The notes under the pieces: model-generated
The model's input: only the letters and a program-made list of their open reading frames with translations
What the model was told of the DNA's origin: nothing
Databases searched by the model: none
Shown: piece after piece, positions 35,728 through 46,534 of the stretch
Numbering within the stretch: the first letter of the stretch is position 1
Layout: each line of letters starts with the position of its first letter
Assembly (NCBI GenBank): GCA_030427585.1
Contig: JAUIBW010000012.1
Location: 62,001-126,000, forward strand
Length of the DNA stretch: 64,000 nt
DNA from: Bacteroidia bacterium
GTDB taxonomy: Bacteria > Bacteroidota > Bacteroidia > Flavobacteriales > Flavobacteriaceae
Reading direction: 5' to 3'
Program-made: the position numbers and the translations under genes

Positions 35728-37092
35728 TTATTTCTGAAACACTATTCTTTTAGAAACCGAACTCAACAGTTTCTTAAGTTCAATAGAAGATAGTATCCAT
35801 AATACTAGTGCATAGATTATATTTTCTATAACAAGCGTATAGTATATTCCATTAATACCAAACATTTTGGGAAAAAACCAAATTAAAGGTAGAAACAAAA
35901 CAATTTGTCGACTTATCGGGACTATACTGGCTAGTTTTCCTTTTCCTACCGATTGAAAAAAAATAATACTACTCGAGGCAATAGGTAATAAAAATAGTAC
36001 TGCCAAAATACTTCTTAGATTAAAGATTTCCTGAGTATTTAAAACCATATCAGGGAGCATTAATTGAATACAATATTCAGGAAAAATCAGCACAGGAATC
36101 ATAAAAACCAGTATGAATAAAACGCCCCCTATTCTAAATGTTTTTATCGCTTCTATACATCTCGATATATTAGATGCACCATAGTTGATTCCTATTATGG
36201 GTTGTAAAGGTTGCAATAAACCTAACACCGGTATTGCCAAAAATGAAAATAATCTGAATGCAGCACTAAAAAAAGCAATATCATGAGTCGTACCATACCA
36301 TGCTAAAGTTCTAAACAAAAAAAACTGTTTTATAACATTAGATAATTGCATAACAAAAGCAGATGTACCTACACTAATTACATCTTTTATGATATCTTTT
36401 TCAATCTTGATACTAAATTTTCCAATGGTAAACGATGCTTTTTTCTTAACAAAATAGAGCGAAGTTGCAATCGCATATATAAACATAGCTATGATACTAC
36501 TCAAGGCAGCACCGGCAATATCCATAGAAAAGGTATGAATAAACAGAGGTGTTAATGTTATATTTAATACAACAGATACTACGGTAAATGTCATTGCTTG
36601 TTTAATTTTACCTTCAGATCTAATAAGTCCATTAGCAGAAAGACCGTAGATAGTAAAAAACACTCCCAGAATAGATATTTCAAAATAAGAAACACCATAA
36701 TCCAGCATAGCTCCTGTAGCTCCCATAAAGGCTACTAATGGTTTAGTAAACAACACACCTATAACCATTAATATTATCGAACTTATAAGAGAAAGCGCAA
36801 TCATATTAGGGATTACTTTTTGTTGTTTTTCTATATCCTTGGCTCCTATGGCCCTACTCAAAACCGAAGATGATCCAGCTGCAATAAAAACAGTGACACT
36901 GGTAATAACCAAGGTAAGCGGAAATAGCAAAGAAATCCCGGCAAACGCTTCTGCATCAATAAAATAACTTACATATATAGCATCTACCAGGGAATTAATA
37001 GAAATTACCATCATCCCTAATATTCCTGGTAAAGAAAGCTTAAGCATTAATTTCCAGAGATTATCTTTCAGTATATCTGGTTGTTTCTTCAC
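35728..37092 (-). CDS. MATE-family multidrug/toxin exporter
   Basis: 454 residues, about 12 helices. MATE features: LPGILGMMVISINSLVDAIYVSYF, GSSSVLSRAIGAKDIEKQQ, and the second-half repeat around PVLGLLQPLQPIIGINYGA. Last gene of the long leftward operon, 2 bp after the DUF5916 gene. In that context it could export a peptide-derived product or protect against it. Confidence 0.88.
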   Translation of the reverse strand: MKKQPDILKDNLWKLMLKLSLPGILGMMVISINSLVDAIYVSYFIDAEAFAGISLLFPLTLVITSVTVFIAAGSSSVLSRAIGAKDIEKQQKVIPNMIALSLISSIILMVIGVLFTKPLVAFMGATGAMLDYGVSYFEISILGVFFTIYGLSANGLIRSEGKIKQAMTFTVVSVVLNITLTPLFIHTFSMDIAGAALSSIIAMFIYAIATSLYFVKKKASFTIGKFSIKIEKDIIKDVISVGTSAFVMQLSNVIKQFFLFRTLAWYGTTHDIAFFSAAFRLFSFLAIPVLGLLQPLQPIIGINYGASNISRCIEAIKTFRIGGVLFILVFMIPVLIFPEYCIQLMLPDMVLNTQEIFNLRSILAVLFLLPIASSSIIFFQSVGKGKLASIVPISRQIVLFLPLIWFFPKMFGINGIYYTLVIENIIYALVLWILSSIELKKLLSSVSKRIVFQK

Positions 37093-37094
37093 AA

Positions 37095-39305
37095 TTAAAA
37101 CTGTTTCAGAAAAGTAATTTTACTAATGAATTGTTGATTCCTGTCTATGGGATCTAACGATGATTTTATTTGGGTATCGTTAAACACCAGGTAAATAAAA
37201 GATAAAGGCATATATTCCCAACTAAATCGTGCATTCCACCTTCCTTGTTTGTTAAATGAATTATACTGATAAAAAGTAGATAGTTGCATTCGTGGAGAGA
37301 GTGCAAGACGAAGACTGGCAGAATACAAATTAGTTTCTAAATTTTCTCTTAGTATTCCTATTTTCCTAAGATTATTATATTCATAATCTGCGGTTAAAGC
37401 AATATGAGGCAAAGGAGCGTATCGCATACCAGCCGTAATTGTATTTCTGTTTCCATTATAGAAACCTCCCCATTCATATTTAAAAGAAGCCGACAACTTT
37501 CTTGACCGGTCAGAATTATATCGAACAAATTGTCGGGTATAGAAATACCTTTTTTGTTCGATAGCTAACCCCAGAGGTTGAAAATCAAAATTTATATTTT
37601 GCCATGATGGTGTAACCGAGTATTCTACAAAACTGTTGTCTTTAAAAAATACATATACAGGAAAAAGATACAGGCTTGCCTGTTGAAATTTTTCAGGATT
37701 TTGAAAATCATGATAGTAGTTTGCAAAAAAACCTGGATCCCAGCGACGAATCCAGGGAAGTTTTTTAGGCCTTATAATAAAATACCCGCCAGGATTGTGT
37801 TTTATGACATCATTCTGAAAAACAAAACCCGTACCTGGGTTATAATTCTTGCTCACAAAATTTGTAGACCACCCCCAATACATCTTATTACTCCGATATC
37901 CAGAAAAAAGATTCCCTGCTTCTCCCCATTTATTAGTTTGTTCATCATATGTAGAAGAAATTAGATACGAAATTGTCCATCTATTTTTTATTCGAATTAA
38001 GCCATCTATAGTTGCGGTTGTATTATTGTTTTCTTCGATATTTAATACTTTACTATTTTCATCTAAGCGATGATTGATCATCACTCCCACATTATTTTCT
38101 TTTCCATAATTCTGGAGATAGCGAAATACTCCAAAATTGGCACTAGGCGCATTATCAGTATTTCTTTGATGGATATATAACCCTGCCAGCGTTCTTTTAT
38201 CGTTTCTGTCTGTAAAACGCGTTCCGACATTGATAGGAGCAGGAACAGCATTAAATTTACCTTCTAACCCAATTTTTCTACTAAAAAAAGGACGAACCAA
38301 ATTATTAGAGGCTCCTGCCCAAATCCCAGAGTTTTCTAAGAAAAATTGCCTTCGCTCTGGAAAAAATATATTGAACCGTTCAAGATTGTTAACCGCTCTA
38401 TCTACATCTGCCTGTGCAAAATCTGTATTAACAGTTATGTCTAAGACCGATCGTGGACTTATTGCCCATTTTGCATCTCCTCCAAATTTTAGTTTACTAT
38501 CAGAGTTTTTTTCTCCTTCTGTGTCAGTTGTAGTGTATTGATATAAAGAATAAGGTTCTACTCTAAGGTTTGCTCCAGAACTGGGAAGTTCTAATCCTTT
38601 TAGTTGCGCGGCATATGTCATCCTGTAAGGAGAAAAAGATTGAGGGATAGCAGGAAAAACAGTTCGCTCGTAATCTCTTCTTGCTAATCTGCTAAATGTA
38701 ATTCCCCAGGTAATATCTTCTTCGCTTTTCTGACTGTCGTACCGAATCGATGTAAAGGGAATTGCAAACTCTGCATAATACCCTATATCGGTTCTATGAG
38801 TACGTACCGACCATAGCGCATTCCAATCATTATCGGTACTGTTATCATTAAAATTTTGTAAATCTCGTTGATTACCATACGGAGTGGTTTGAAACGAAAC
38901 GCAGTATTGTTTGAGATTTTGAGGATCTAATTGAATACCAAAAATATCATTCTCACCATCACTAAAATCTCTTCTTAAATCTTGTACCCGAACTCCTTTT
39001 TTTCCTAAAGAATCTTCACAAAACACGCCTACGTATAACTGCTTCTCATCAAATAAAACGCGTACTTCGGTTTTATAAGTATAAGCTCCTCCCTGTCGGG
39101 GTTCCATACGAAAAAAATCTTTGGTAACAGGAGCTTCCTGCCAGTCAGGCTCATTTAATTTGCCATCGATTTTTATGGAACCCTCTGCTCGTTTTGCAAA
39201 AACCTGGGGAGGATCACTAGGGGGTGGAAAATTTTGATTTGTATGCTGTGCAATACCAACAATACACTGAGCAAAAAGTAATATAGTGTAAAGTAAATTT
39301 CTCAT
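37095..39305 (-). CDS. DUF5916 outer-membrane protein with CBM9-like N-terminal domain
   Basis: 736 residues. Signal peptide (to about GIAQ), a CBM9-like domain (about 35-230, KIDGKLNEPDWQEAP, VRVLFDEKQLYVGVFCED), then a long barrel-like region with FAQADVDRAVNNLERFNIFFPERRQFFLE, the hallmark of this family, and many aromatic strand ends to a C-terminal Phe. The start overlaps the preceding permease gene by 4 bp (ATGA type). Exact role of the family unknown. Confidence 0.85.
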   Translation of the reverse strand: MRNLLYTILLFAQCIVGIAQHTNQNFPPPSDPPQVFAKRAEGSIKIDGKLNEPDWQEAPVTKDFFRMEPRQGGAYTYKTEVRVLFDEKQLYVGVFCEDSLGKKGVRVQDLRRDFSDGENDIFGIQLDPQNLKQYCVSFQTTPYGNQRDLQNFNDNSTDNDWNALWSVRTHRTDIGYYAEFAIPFTSIRYDSQKSEEDITWGITFSRLARRDYERTVFPAIPQSFSPYRMTYAAQLKGLELPSSGANLRVEPYSLYQYTTTDTEGEKNSDSKLKFGGDAKWAISPRSVLDITVNTDFAQADVDRAVNNLERFNIFFPERRQFFLENSGIWAGASNNLVRPFFSRKIGLEGKFNAVPAPINVGTRFTDRNDKRTLAGLYIHQRNTDNAPSANFGVFRYLQNYGKENNVGVMINHRLDENSKVLNIEENNNTTATIDGLIRIKNRWTISYLISSTYDEQTNKWGEAGNLFSGYRSNKMYWGWSTNFVSKNYNPGTGFVFQNDVIKHNPGGYFIIRPKKLPWIRRWDPGFFANYYHDFQNPEKFQQASLYLFPVYVFFKDNSFVEYSVTPSWQNINFDFQPLGLAIEQKRYFYTRQFVRYNSDRSRKLSASFKYEWGGFYNGNRNTITAGMRYAPLPHIALTADYEYNNLRKIGILRENLETNLYSASLRLALSPRMQLSTFYQYNSFNKQGRWNARFSWEYMPLSFIYLVFNDTQIKSSLDPIDRNQQFISKITFLKQF

Positions 39306-40741
39306 ATTTTCTTTTTTTTCATGATTATGAAACCTATTCCGAAAAATAAGATCGTTGCGATGCTAATTTTTACTATCCCTAACAAAATAAGAGTACTCCA
39401 TTTTACTTCATCTGTCTTGATTTTGAAGGATGGTAATCGCGAATAATCCTCACGCTGTATAGGTTTATCCCAAAACAATTTCTGAAAATAGAAATCTGAA
39501 ATATTACGATGGAATGACTCTATAGAAGTATGAAACTGATGAAAGGTGTTAAGATCTGTTTTTGCAATATGAATAAATATGCTCTGCATATTTACAGCAG
39601 GGTTTACCCAATGAAAATCGGATATCCATCGATTTCTCTGATAGACCTGATTGTTATAATGATCTACATCTTTTTTACTATGCATATCTTTTAAGGATGT
39701 TAGTGCTGCGTATGCTTTTGCAAGTGTGTTATTATGTATAAGGCTATCAGAACCCTGAAGGTGGGGATTATGTGCCAAAAATTCATAGATCACTTCTCTG
39801 GCTTCGTTTTTATCTTCTTCATTTTCAAGACTTGTCCTACGAGTAATTTCTGCTAGTGATGTACTGTCTAATGGATATCTGGTAGTTACCCATACATTAA
39901 GTACAGCTGGGATTATGATAAGAAAGAGTAACCATACTCCGGCTGCCGTGATCGCCGTAAAAGACGAATTCATTTTAAGACTTACAATAAAGAATAGTAC
40001 TGCAAACCAAAATGCACAGTATATAATAACGCCAAGTATCCAAAAAAGAGCAGCCAGGCTATTCTCAGAAGTCATAATATTACCAGAAGTGGTTAGTCCT
40101 ATCATAGAAATAAGAAGTGCTAACCCTGTAATAAGGAAAAAATATAGTACAAGCCGAACTATAATAATTCTCCTGATGTTTACCGTTTGAATATATAGTA
40201 ACGGAAGTACACCATTCTCTTTTTCGCCAGAATATAAGCCATAACAAAATGCTATAATCAATAAAGGAAAGAGGTAAATGAGTACAAATGATAAATCAAA
40301 ATTACCAACGTATAATTTTACGGGATTTGCGATCTCGTTTTCAAAAAGCTGATAATGTAAACTCATTCCGGTAAGGCGATAATAATAGGGATGTAAATCG
40401 CATTGCCCAATTGCCAAGGCTGCATAATCATGAGGATGTAAGATCGCATGATAACCATGTCTATGCCATGCATAGGCAGGGTCTGATGCAATTTCTAGTT
40501 TCTTTTTTTGTTCTACAGAAGCTAATTCTTCTTTAAAACTTGCCTGGTATTGATGGAACTCGGTTTTTTCAATTTCCATTACATCCTGGATAGTATCCCG
40601 TTGTACTTTTATCTCTGATTGTCCATAATAAATTGAATAAAGACCCAATAAAAAAGTACACCCCAGCATTACTATTTGAAAAGTATTTCTGGTAAAAGCA
40701 ATCCACTCATAACGCAATAATGTTATTGTTACTTTACTCAT
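39302..40741 (-). CDS. ABC-2 type permease, DUF3526-like (second)
   Basis: 479 residues: one N-terminal helix, a large external region (about 40-165, with KEELASVEQKKKLEI and HGYHAILHPHDYAALAIGQ), a helix bundle with the ABC-2 motif YSGEKENGVLPLLYIQ, another external insert, and a terminal helix. Paralog of the preceding permease; the two probably form a heterodimer with the ATPase at 42176. Overlaps both neighbours by 4 bp. Confidence 0.8.
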   Translation of the reverse strand: MSKVTITLLRYEWIAFTRNTFQIVMLGCTFLLGLYSIYYGQSEIKVQRDTIQDVMEIEKTEFHQYQASFKEELASVEQKKKLEIASDPAYAWHRHGYHAILHPHDYAALAIGQCDLHPYYYRLTGMSLHYQLFENEIANPVKLYVGNFDLSFVLIYLFPLLIIAFCYGLYSGEKENGVLPLLYIQTVNIRRIIIVRLVLYFFLITGLALLISMIGLTTSGNIMTSENSLAALFWILGVIIYCAFWFAVLFFIVSLKMNSSFTAITAAGVWLLFLIIIPAVLNVWVTTRYPLDSTSLAEITRRTSLENEEDKNEAREVIYEFLAHNPHLQGSDSLIHNNTLAKAYAALTSLKDMHSKKDVDHYNNQVYQRNRWISDFHWVNPAVNMQSIFIHIAKTDLNTFHQFHTSIESFHRNISDFYFQKLFWDKPIQREDYSRLPSFKIKTDEVKWSTLILLGIVKISIATILFFGIGFIIMKKKKI

Positions 40742-42171
40742 AATACGGGTTTCTTTTTATGTGATGAATAGTTAAGGAGAAAGAAAATAACCAACCCCCA
40801 ACAACATAAGGATAATAGTTCTATTAGATATTGGCGTAGTATCTCATACGCAGACATTGTTGTATAGCGAAAATCTTTAACTGTTTTCCATAAATTTTTA
40901 TCTGCTTTATATTCATAAAACTCGCCATACTTAGAGTTTTGTGCCATATCAAGGTTCATTTTCCTGATTAATTCCCTACGATAATTTTCTGTTACTTTTT
41001 GAAAATGAATAGAAGTATTAAGATCGGTAGCAGCAAGCCCCATAGATACATTACGTATGGCTAAATATGGCGTAATAAAACTGGATAAACTACTGATCCG
41101 ATTCTGATGATTAAAAATATCAATTAATCTTTCCCAATGTACATCATATACTTTATTTCCATAATCTTCTCCGGCTTGCATACGTATTCCTTCAAAATTT
41201 AATGGTAGTTTATGAATTGAATCTACGTTATAATGCTGTAAATATTCTTTTTTTAATTGCTGTTCCCGGGCAATTTTTGGATTTTTTCCATCTAAGCCAT
41301 TTCTAATATCTTTTTGAATAGCTTCTCTATAAATTTTCATAGAAGGTAGAGGATAGAAGCTTTCGCCAAAATTAGCCGTTGTTTTTGGGATAATAATGGT
41401 AAAAAGAATCCAACAGGTTAATAAAGTAAGTAATGCATTTCTTCCTGTTGATGATTGCATAGATACCCATACTGAAAAAGCAACAAAAATTGATAAGTAT
41501 ACCGCATATACTATTAGTAGAAATAAGACTCGTAATCCGACATCGGGGATACTACCAGAATCTGTTATTACTGTAGATAAAATAAAAGCGATTACAAAAA
41601 ACGGAATCACTATGGCAAAGAGAATACTAACATATGCAATTATTTTCCCTTTAATTATAGAGGAATAAGATACTCCCTGACTTATTAATAATTTGAGAGT
41701 TCCGTTTTCTCTTTCTTCGGTAAATGCAGTAAATGCCAAAAATATAATGAGTAAAGGAATTAATATTTGAAATACCATTGCTGCGCTAAGTTCTCCAAAC
41801 CGAATCATACTGCTATGATCTTGTGCTGGGCGGAACATAAATTCATGTTGGTAATGAGCCTCTAGATATACAGAAGTTCCTGTGTAGGTATCTAATCCAA
41901 AATCAAATAGGCTTAATATAGTTTTTGGTTTAAATACAAAAGTCCCATAATGAGCGGCTATATGAGGATGTTTATCCCCTTGCCCTAACCATTCTGTCCT
42001 ATTTTCTTGCTTAGCTTGCTCTATAATGGTCTGTTGTTGATTATAAGCTACATATCCTGTGTATAGAGCGATACTAAGTAATCCTATAATGACTATGGCA
42101 AGAGCCGCTATTAACTTTTTTCGTAATGCGATTTGTATTTCTTTTTTGGCAATCAGTAATACTTCATTCAT
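40738..42171 (-). CDS. ABC-2 type permease, DUF3526-like (first)
   Basis: 477 residues. EVLLIAKKEIQIALRKK at the N-terminus, first helix, external loop (about 45-135), then FTAFTEERENGTLKLLISQG, the ABC-2 coupling motif, five further helices and a last one near the C-terminus. Lies 4 bp after the ATPase. The external loops are large, suggesting handling of an extracytoplasmic substrate. Confidence 0.82.
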   Translation of the reverse strand: MNEVLLIAKKEIQIALRKKLIAALAIVIIGLLSIALYTGYVAYNQQQTIIEQAKQENRTEWLGQGDKHPHIAAHYGTFVFKPKTILSLFDFGLDTYTGTSVYLEAHYQHEFMFRPAQDHSSMIRFGELSAAMVFQILIPLLIIFLAFTAFTEERENGTLKLLISQGVSYSSIIKGKIIAYVSILFAIVIPFFVIAFILSTVITDSGSIPDVGLRVLFLLIVYAVYLSIFVAFSVWVSMQSSTGRNALLTLLTCWILFTIIIPKTTANFGESFYPLPSMKIYREAIQKDIRNGLDGKNPKIAREQQLKKEYLQHYNVDSIHKLPLNFEGIRMQAGEDYGNKVYDVHWERLIDIFNHQNRISSLSSFITPYLAIRNVSMGLAATDLNTSIHFQKVTENYRRELIRKMNLDMAQNSKYGEFYEYKADKNLWKTVKDFRYTTMSAYEILRQYLIELLSLCCWGLVIFFLLNYSSHKKKPVL

Positions 42172-42175
42172 CTTA

Positions 42176-42883
42176 TCAATTGTGCATGTGTTTTAAATAC
42201 ATTTTTTCAAGATCCTGAAAACTAACATCTTTGGATTCAAATTTTTCTAACAACACCCCTTCTTTCATTATACCAATGTGTGTACCTGTATCTTTTGCTC
42301 TAAAAAGATCATGGGTTGCCATTAATGTGGTTACTCCCCTTTCTTTCATATGTAATAACAGTTCAGAAAATTCATTACTGGCTTTGGGATCTAATCCAGA
42401 TGTAGGCTCGTCTAGCAGTAATACTTTTGCTCCTCGTGCCCGGGCCAGTGCAATACCCACTTTTTGACGCATTCCTTTAGAATAGCTACTTACTCTTTTG
42501 CGTATAAAATCTTTCTGCAAGCCAGATTGTATTAACAATTCTTCCAGCTCACTTTTGTTTTGATTTCCTCCGCCTAATCCACAAAAAAAATGTAGGTTTT
42601 CTAGCCCAGTCAGGTTTTTGTATAGCATCAGGTTTTCGGGAATATAGGATAGCAATTGTTTGGTTTCTTTAATATGTCTGGTCACATCCATATTATTGAT
42701 CATCGCTTTACCATGAGTTGCTTCTATAAAATTTAGAAATAGATTAATAGTGGTCGATTTCCCTGCTCCATTTGCTCCTAACAGGCAAAAAATATCTCCT
42801 TCCTTTATTGTTAGATTTAAAGATTTTAGAGCAGTGAAATCTCCATATTTTTTTGTTAAATCAATTGCTTCAAGCATTTTCAC
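42176..42883 (-). CDS. ABC transporter ATP-binding protein
   Basis: 235 residues with Walker A GANGAGKSTT, signature YSKGMRQKVGIALARARGA, Walker B VLLLDEPTSGLDP and the switch histidine MATHD. Single-nucleotide gap from the DUF4374 gene upstream; drives the two permeases downstream. The ATPase type (CcmA/NosF-like) fits small ABC-2 exporters. Confidence 0.92.
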   Translation of the reverse strand: MKMLEAIDLTKKYGDFTALKSLNLTIKEGDIFCLLGANGAGKSTTINLFLNFIEATHGKAMINNMDVTRHIKETKQLLSYIPENLMLYKNLTGLENLHFFCGLGGGNQNKSELEELLIQSGLQKDFIRKRVSSYSKGMRQKVGIALARARGAKVLLLDEPTSGLDPKASNEFSELLLHMKERGVTTLMATHDLFRAKDTGTHIGIMKEGVLLEKFESKDVSFQDLEKMYLKHMHN

Positions 42884-42884
42884 A

Positions 42885-44069
42885 TTATTTTAGAGTGATT
42901 AACCCTGTTATATACCCACTGGTACTTTTCATTTTCTTTGAAACATTACCCGAGCTAATTTCATAACTGTACAAGGCATCTTCTTCTGTGCCTGCAATGG
43001 CAAAAAGAACCTCATCATCAGAAACTTGTTTCATAAATGATGTTCGGGACGCTGCAAATGTATTGGGTAGAGAGGCTTCTAAATCCCCTAAATCTTTAGC
43101 CTTAGAAAGATCAATTTTTCGATATCTAAAAGAAGGACTAGCTCCATCTGTACCAAAAAAGTTATCATCATTTTCAGAAATGGTAGTACATACCATTCCG
43201 TTACTAAAATGATATAATCCAAAACACGTATTACCAGTGGCAGCTTTCAGATCGAAAAAATAATCTGTGTCAAATTCTGTTTCTCCTGCTTTAATTCTAA
43301 GAACACCGCTAGGTTTGCCACTAAACAGCCCCGAAGCCTGAACATAAATATTTCCTTGAGCATCTGTAGTCATAATTTCGGCAGTAAGTGTATTAAAAAG
43401 TGTAGCTGTACGATCATCTGTTATAACTTTACTTAAAGAATTTGTATTTAAATCTACCACAGCAATCTTAGCAGAACCCGACCCTCCAAAATCATTAAGT
43501 GTGATAAATAAATTGGTATCCCTTATAATCATATCTGAGTAAAAAAGACCATCCCCGGCATCTTTTAGATTTATTTCTCCTGTAATTCTCATTGTAGCAG
43601 GGTTAAATTGAATAACTTTAGATATTCCGCCTCCAACAGTAGCGTAACCTGTAGTTTCATTAAGAATCTCGACAGAAGAAAAAGAATTAGATCCCGGAAT
43701 TATTATTTCTTGATCCAAAACTGCTTTACCCGTTTTATCAAACACAAATTTTTTCATAGTTGCGGGAGCGCCAAAACCTGCTGTAAACATTGCTTTTCCG
43801 TCTGAGTATATAGAAGAAAACTGTCCTACTTCTGTACCGTTAGCATTATCTATCGAAGTTTGATTAAGATCTGTAAGTCCTTGTAAAAATGTAGTTTTTA
43901 CATCTCCTGCACCCGATACAATGGCCAGACCATGGTTTATTTTTACTGTCGTCTCCTCTGGAGGAACAGAATTATCATCGCTTTTACATCCTGATAGTAT
44001 ACTTATTGTTGCAAAAATAAATCCTGTAAAAAGTATGTGTGCTGCTTTTTTTAATGTGTTCGTGTTCAT
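42885..44069 (-). CDS. DUF4374-like beta-propeller lipoprotein
   Basis: 394 residues. Lipobox cysteine C28 (ISILSGCKS). The rest is a beta-propeller-like body: VSGAGDVKTTFLQGLTDLN, GKAMFTAGFGAPATMKKF, NSFSSVEILNETTGYATVG, VVDLNTNSLSKVITDDRT. Such lipoproteins are found beside TonB receptors of siderophore type in Bacteroidota and are thought to bind ligand at the cell surface. 16 bp after the receptor gene. Confidence 0.75.
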   Translation of the reverse strand: MNTNTLKKAAHILFTGFIFATISILSGCKSDDNSVPPEETTVKINHGLAIVSGAGDVKTTFLQGLTDLNQTSIDNANGTEVGQFSSIYSDGKAMFTAGFGAPATMKKFVFDKTGKAVLDQEIIIPGSNSFSSVEILNETTGYATVGGGISKVIQFNPATMRITGEINLKDAGDGLFYSDMIIRDTNLFITLNDFGGSGSAKIAVVDLNTNSLSKVITDDRTATLFNTLTAEIMTTDAQGNIYVQASGLFSGKPSGVLRIKAGETEFDTDYFFDLKAATGNTCFGLYHFSNGMVCTTISENDDNFFGTDGASPSFRYRKIDLSKAKDLGDLEASLPNTFAASRTSFMKQVSDDEVLFAIAGTEEDALYSYEISSGNVSKKMKSTSGYITGLITLK

Positions 44070-44085
44070 TACTTTAGTTTTTGTA

Positions 44086-46461
44086 TTATGATTTAAATAG
44101 TGAGGTTTTTAATTTAAGATGCCATGATCTTCCTGGTTTCTGAACTCCAAAATTATCATAGGCTTGTTGATCAAATATGTTGTGAGTTTCGAGAGTTACG
44201 GTATATTGTTTATGCTTTCCTGTATATGCAATCCCTATATTATGAAGCCATTGGGTTGGTATAACCAGCTTATCTTCTTTTCGTCCGTCGATCTCCCAAT
44301 ACCTAAAAAATTCTTCTACATAGCGGGTAGACCACCATACTTGTAATTGGTCATTAGATCTCATTAAATTATTTTTAGTGATTTGAATTTCTCCGTTTCC
44401 GAATAGATATGGTTTATTGGGTAGTCGCGCTCCAAAATAGCGATCATTAGATACCCCTGATGCTTCTTTTTTAGATCGGTTTCGTAAATCCTGAAAAGTG
44501 CCATTTAGCGTTATATTTAACCATGATAATGGCCGCATACTAATTTCGCCTTCAACTCCTATAATTCTTGTTTTTAATAAATTTTGATAGGTACTCAAAA
44601 CAGGAGGGGGAACCGCCTGAAGGATAATAATATTGTCTATTTCCCTAAAAAAACCGTTGGCTTCTATACTCCATGTTTCTTTTTTAAAACTCCCGCCAAG
44701 ATTAATATTATGGCTTCTTTCGGGTTTTAAATTCGGATTGGCTGCTACTGCGATGCTAAAATCTCCTAAAGTTTCAATTCTGTCTGGTAATCTTGTGGCA
44801 TACTCATAAGATAGTTTACTTAAAAAATTATGATTCACTTTCCACGAAAAAGATTGGCTTCCTCCAAATTCTGTATTTTGCTGTTTTACCTCATTGATTT
44901 CATCATTTTCAATTTCGAAACCTTTTGCACCGTAGTGATATAATTTTATAGTACTGTGACTTACTATTTTTTTATCTAGGAAATCTTTCTCTAGGCCTAC
45001 CCCACTAACAATTTTATTGATATGCACGGGGTTTTTATAATAATCATTTCCGTAAAACGCAGCTGCGACGGGATCTTCTCCTGATCGTTCAAAAAAAGAA
45101 GCCACCCCATTAAAGAGAACTCGTGAGGTGGTATTAACATTATATTGAAGATTAATTCTTCCCGAAATATTATCTCCGGTAAGTTTTAATTTATTTTGAG
45201 AAGGTGTGATCTCGCCTCCAGAGGTTCTTTGTCCAATAACTTCTCCTCTCCAATTGTATATATTAAGTGTTGTATCATTAAAATTGGTAATGATCCTATT
45301 GTATCCTATGTATAAATTAGCATCAAGATTTTTGATAAGGTCTTTCTTTTCATATTGTAATGCATTATTGTGTACAGATACTTTGTTTAGTGCTTCTCCG
45401 TAAGGTTGTCTCATTTCAAAATTATGCTGAATCTCATCATATAAATCTGCATAAGAAAAATTGAGTGCTACATAATCTGCCCAGGATTGATCTATCAATC
45501 CTATATCACCTTTTATCATATAACTTCTAAAAGCGTCATGAAATTTCTTTGCAGAAATTGATTCTGGATTTCCTTGGTCATTAATAAGTGTTACATCGTT
45601 TAGTGTATAATTATTGTCTGAATACGTATAATACCCTGTTACCCCAGCTGTTAGACCCGAGGACATTACTTTTCTCGCATTTACCGTTGCCTGCCAGGTA
45701 TTAAATGAACTGTAGGCTGTCGAAGTTTCCAAAAAATCATACTTTTCTTTTCTTGTAACTATGTTAATAGCACCTCCTAACGCATCTGCCCCCATACTTA
45801 CAGGAACGGCACCTTTATACACTTCCATTCGTTTAATAAGATTAACAGGAAGCATCGCCAGAGATGGGCCTATTCCCAGTTCTTCTACCGGAAGCAAAAA
45901 ATCCATAGGAACGCCATTTACAAATAGTTTTACTTGCCTGCCACTTAATCCCTGAATAGATACTTCAGTAGCATTTCCAACTCCCCCACTCTGTCTTATT
46001 TGTACTCCGGGTACTGTACCTAAAAGATCAGATGTAGTAACAGATCTATTATTAAGCTTTCTGGCTTCTATAACAGATACTGTTGTCGTACTATTTCTAA
46101 TTTTTGTTGCTTCTGATGTGCTTAATAGTGTTACTTCACCTAATTCATCGAGTTGTTTAGCGAGGCGAATTGTTACGTTTATTTTGGGTTGATTCTCAAG
46201 TAATGTTATCGTTTTTTGTTGTGTTTGGTATCCTATATGAGATATTACAATTTGGTAGTCCCCTGATCTTAAATGCTCTATTCTAAAAGCTCCTGAATCA
46301 TCGGATATAGTGCTTTTATTCACTTCAGGAATATATATGTGGGCGGTGGATAAAGGTTTTCCTTTTTCGTTGGTTATCGTACCAGAAATTACTCCTTCCT
46401 GACCTAAAGAACCGATTGGAACTAATAAAAAAATAATTATAAAATATAAGATATATTGCAT
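44086..46461 (-). CDS. TonB-dependent receptor with carboxypeptidase-regulatory-like domain
   Basis: 791 residues. Signal peptide, a carboxypeptidase-regulatory-like domain (about 23-105, GVISGTITNEKGKPLSTAHI, YQIVISHIGYQTQQ), plug domain (about 115-230, DLLGTVPGVQIRQSGG, VYKGAVPVSMGADALGGAINIVT) and a 22-strand-type barrel ending in Phe-Lys-Ser. No SusD-like partner follows, so a siderophore, metal-complex or peptide substrate is more likely than a glycan. Confidence 0.92.
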   Translation of the reverse strand: MQYILYFIIIFLLVPIGSLGQEGVISGTITNEKGKPLSTAHIYIPEVNKSTISDDSGAFRIEHLRSGDYQIVISHIGYQTQQKTITLLENQPKINVTIRLAKQLDELGEVTLLSTSEATKIRNSTTTVSVIEARKLNNRSVTTSDLLGTVPGVQIRQSGGVGNATEVSIQGLSGRQVKLFVNGVPMDFLLPVEELGIGPSLAMLPVNLIKRMEVYKGAVPVSMGADALGGAINIVTRKEKYDFLETSTAYSSFNTWQATVNARKVMSSGLTAGVTGYYTYSDNNYTLNDVTLINDQGNPESISAKKFHDAFRSYMIKGDIGLIDQSWADYVALNFSYADLYDEIQHNFEMRQPYGEALNKVSVHNNALQYEKKDLIKNLDANLYIGYNRIITNFNDTTLNIYNWRGEVIGQRTSGGEITPSQNKLKLTGDNISGRINLQYNVNTTSRVLFNGVASFFERSGEDPVAAAFYGNDYYKNPVHINKIVSGVGLEKDFLDKKIVSHSTIKLYHYGAKGFEIENDEINEVKQQNTEFGGSQSFSWKVNHNFLSKLSYEYATRLPDRIETLGDFSIAVAANPNLKPERSHNINLGGSFKKETWSIEANGFFREIDNIIILQAVPPPVLSTYQNLLKTRIIGVEGEISMRPLSWLNITLNGTFQDLRNRSKKEASGVSNDRYFGARLPNKPYLFGNGEIQITKNNLMRSNDQLQVWWSTRYVEEFFRYWEIDGRKEDKLVIPTQWLHNIGIAYTGKHKQYTVTLETHNIFDQQAYDNFGVQKPGRSWHLKLKTSLFKS

Positions 46462-46534
46462 ATTAGGAGTAGTAGACGATTATTGTATTTTAATTATATA
46501 TTTTTGATGTTTGTAAGAATATAGAAGTCGTTTC

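Noticed and set aside
45761..45955. Plus-strand frames within the TonB receptor and other genes
   Set aside because: Codon-shadow frames opposite long, well-supported genes; none has an independent start or domain.
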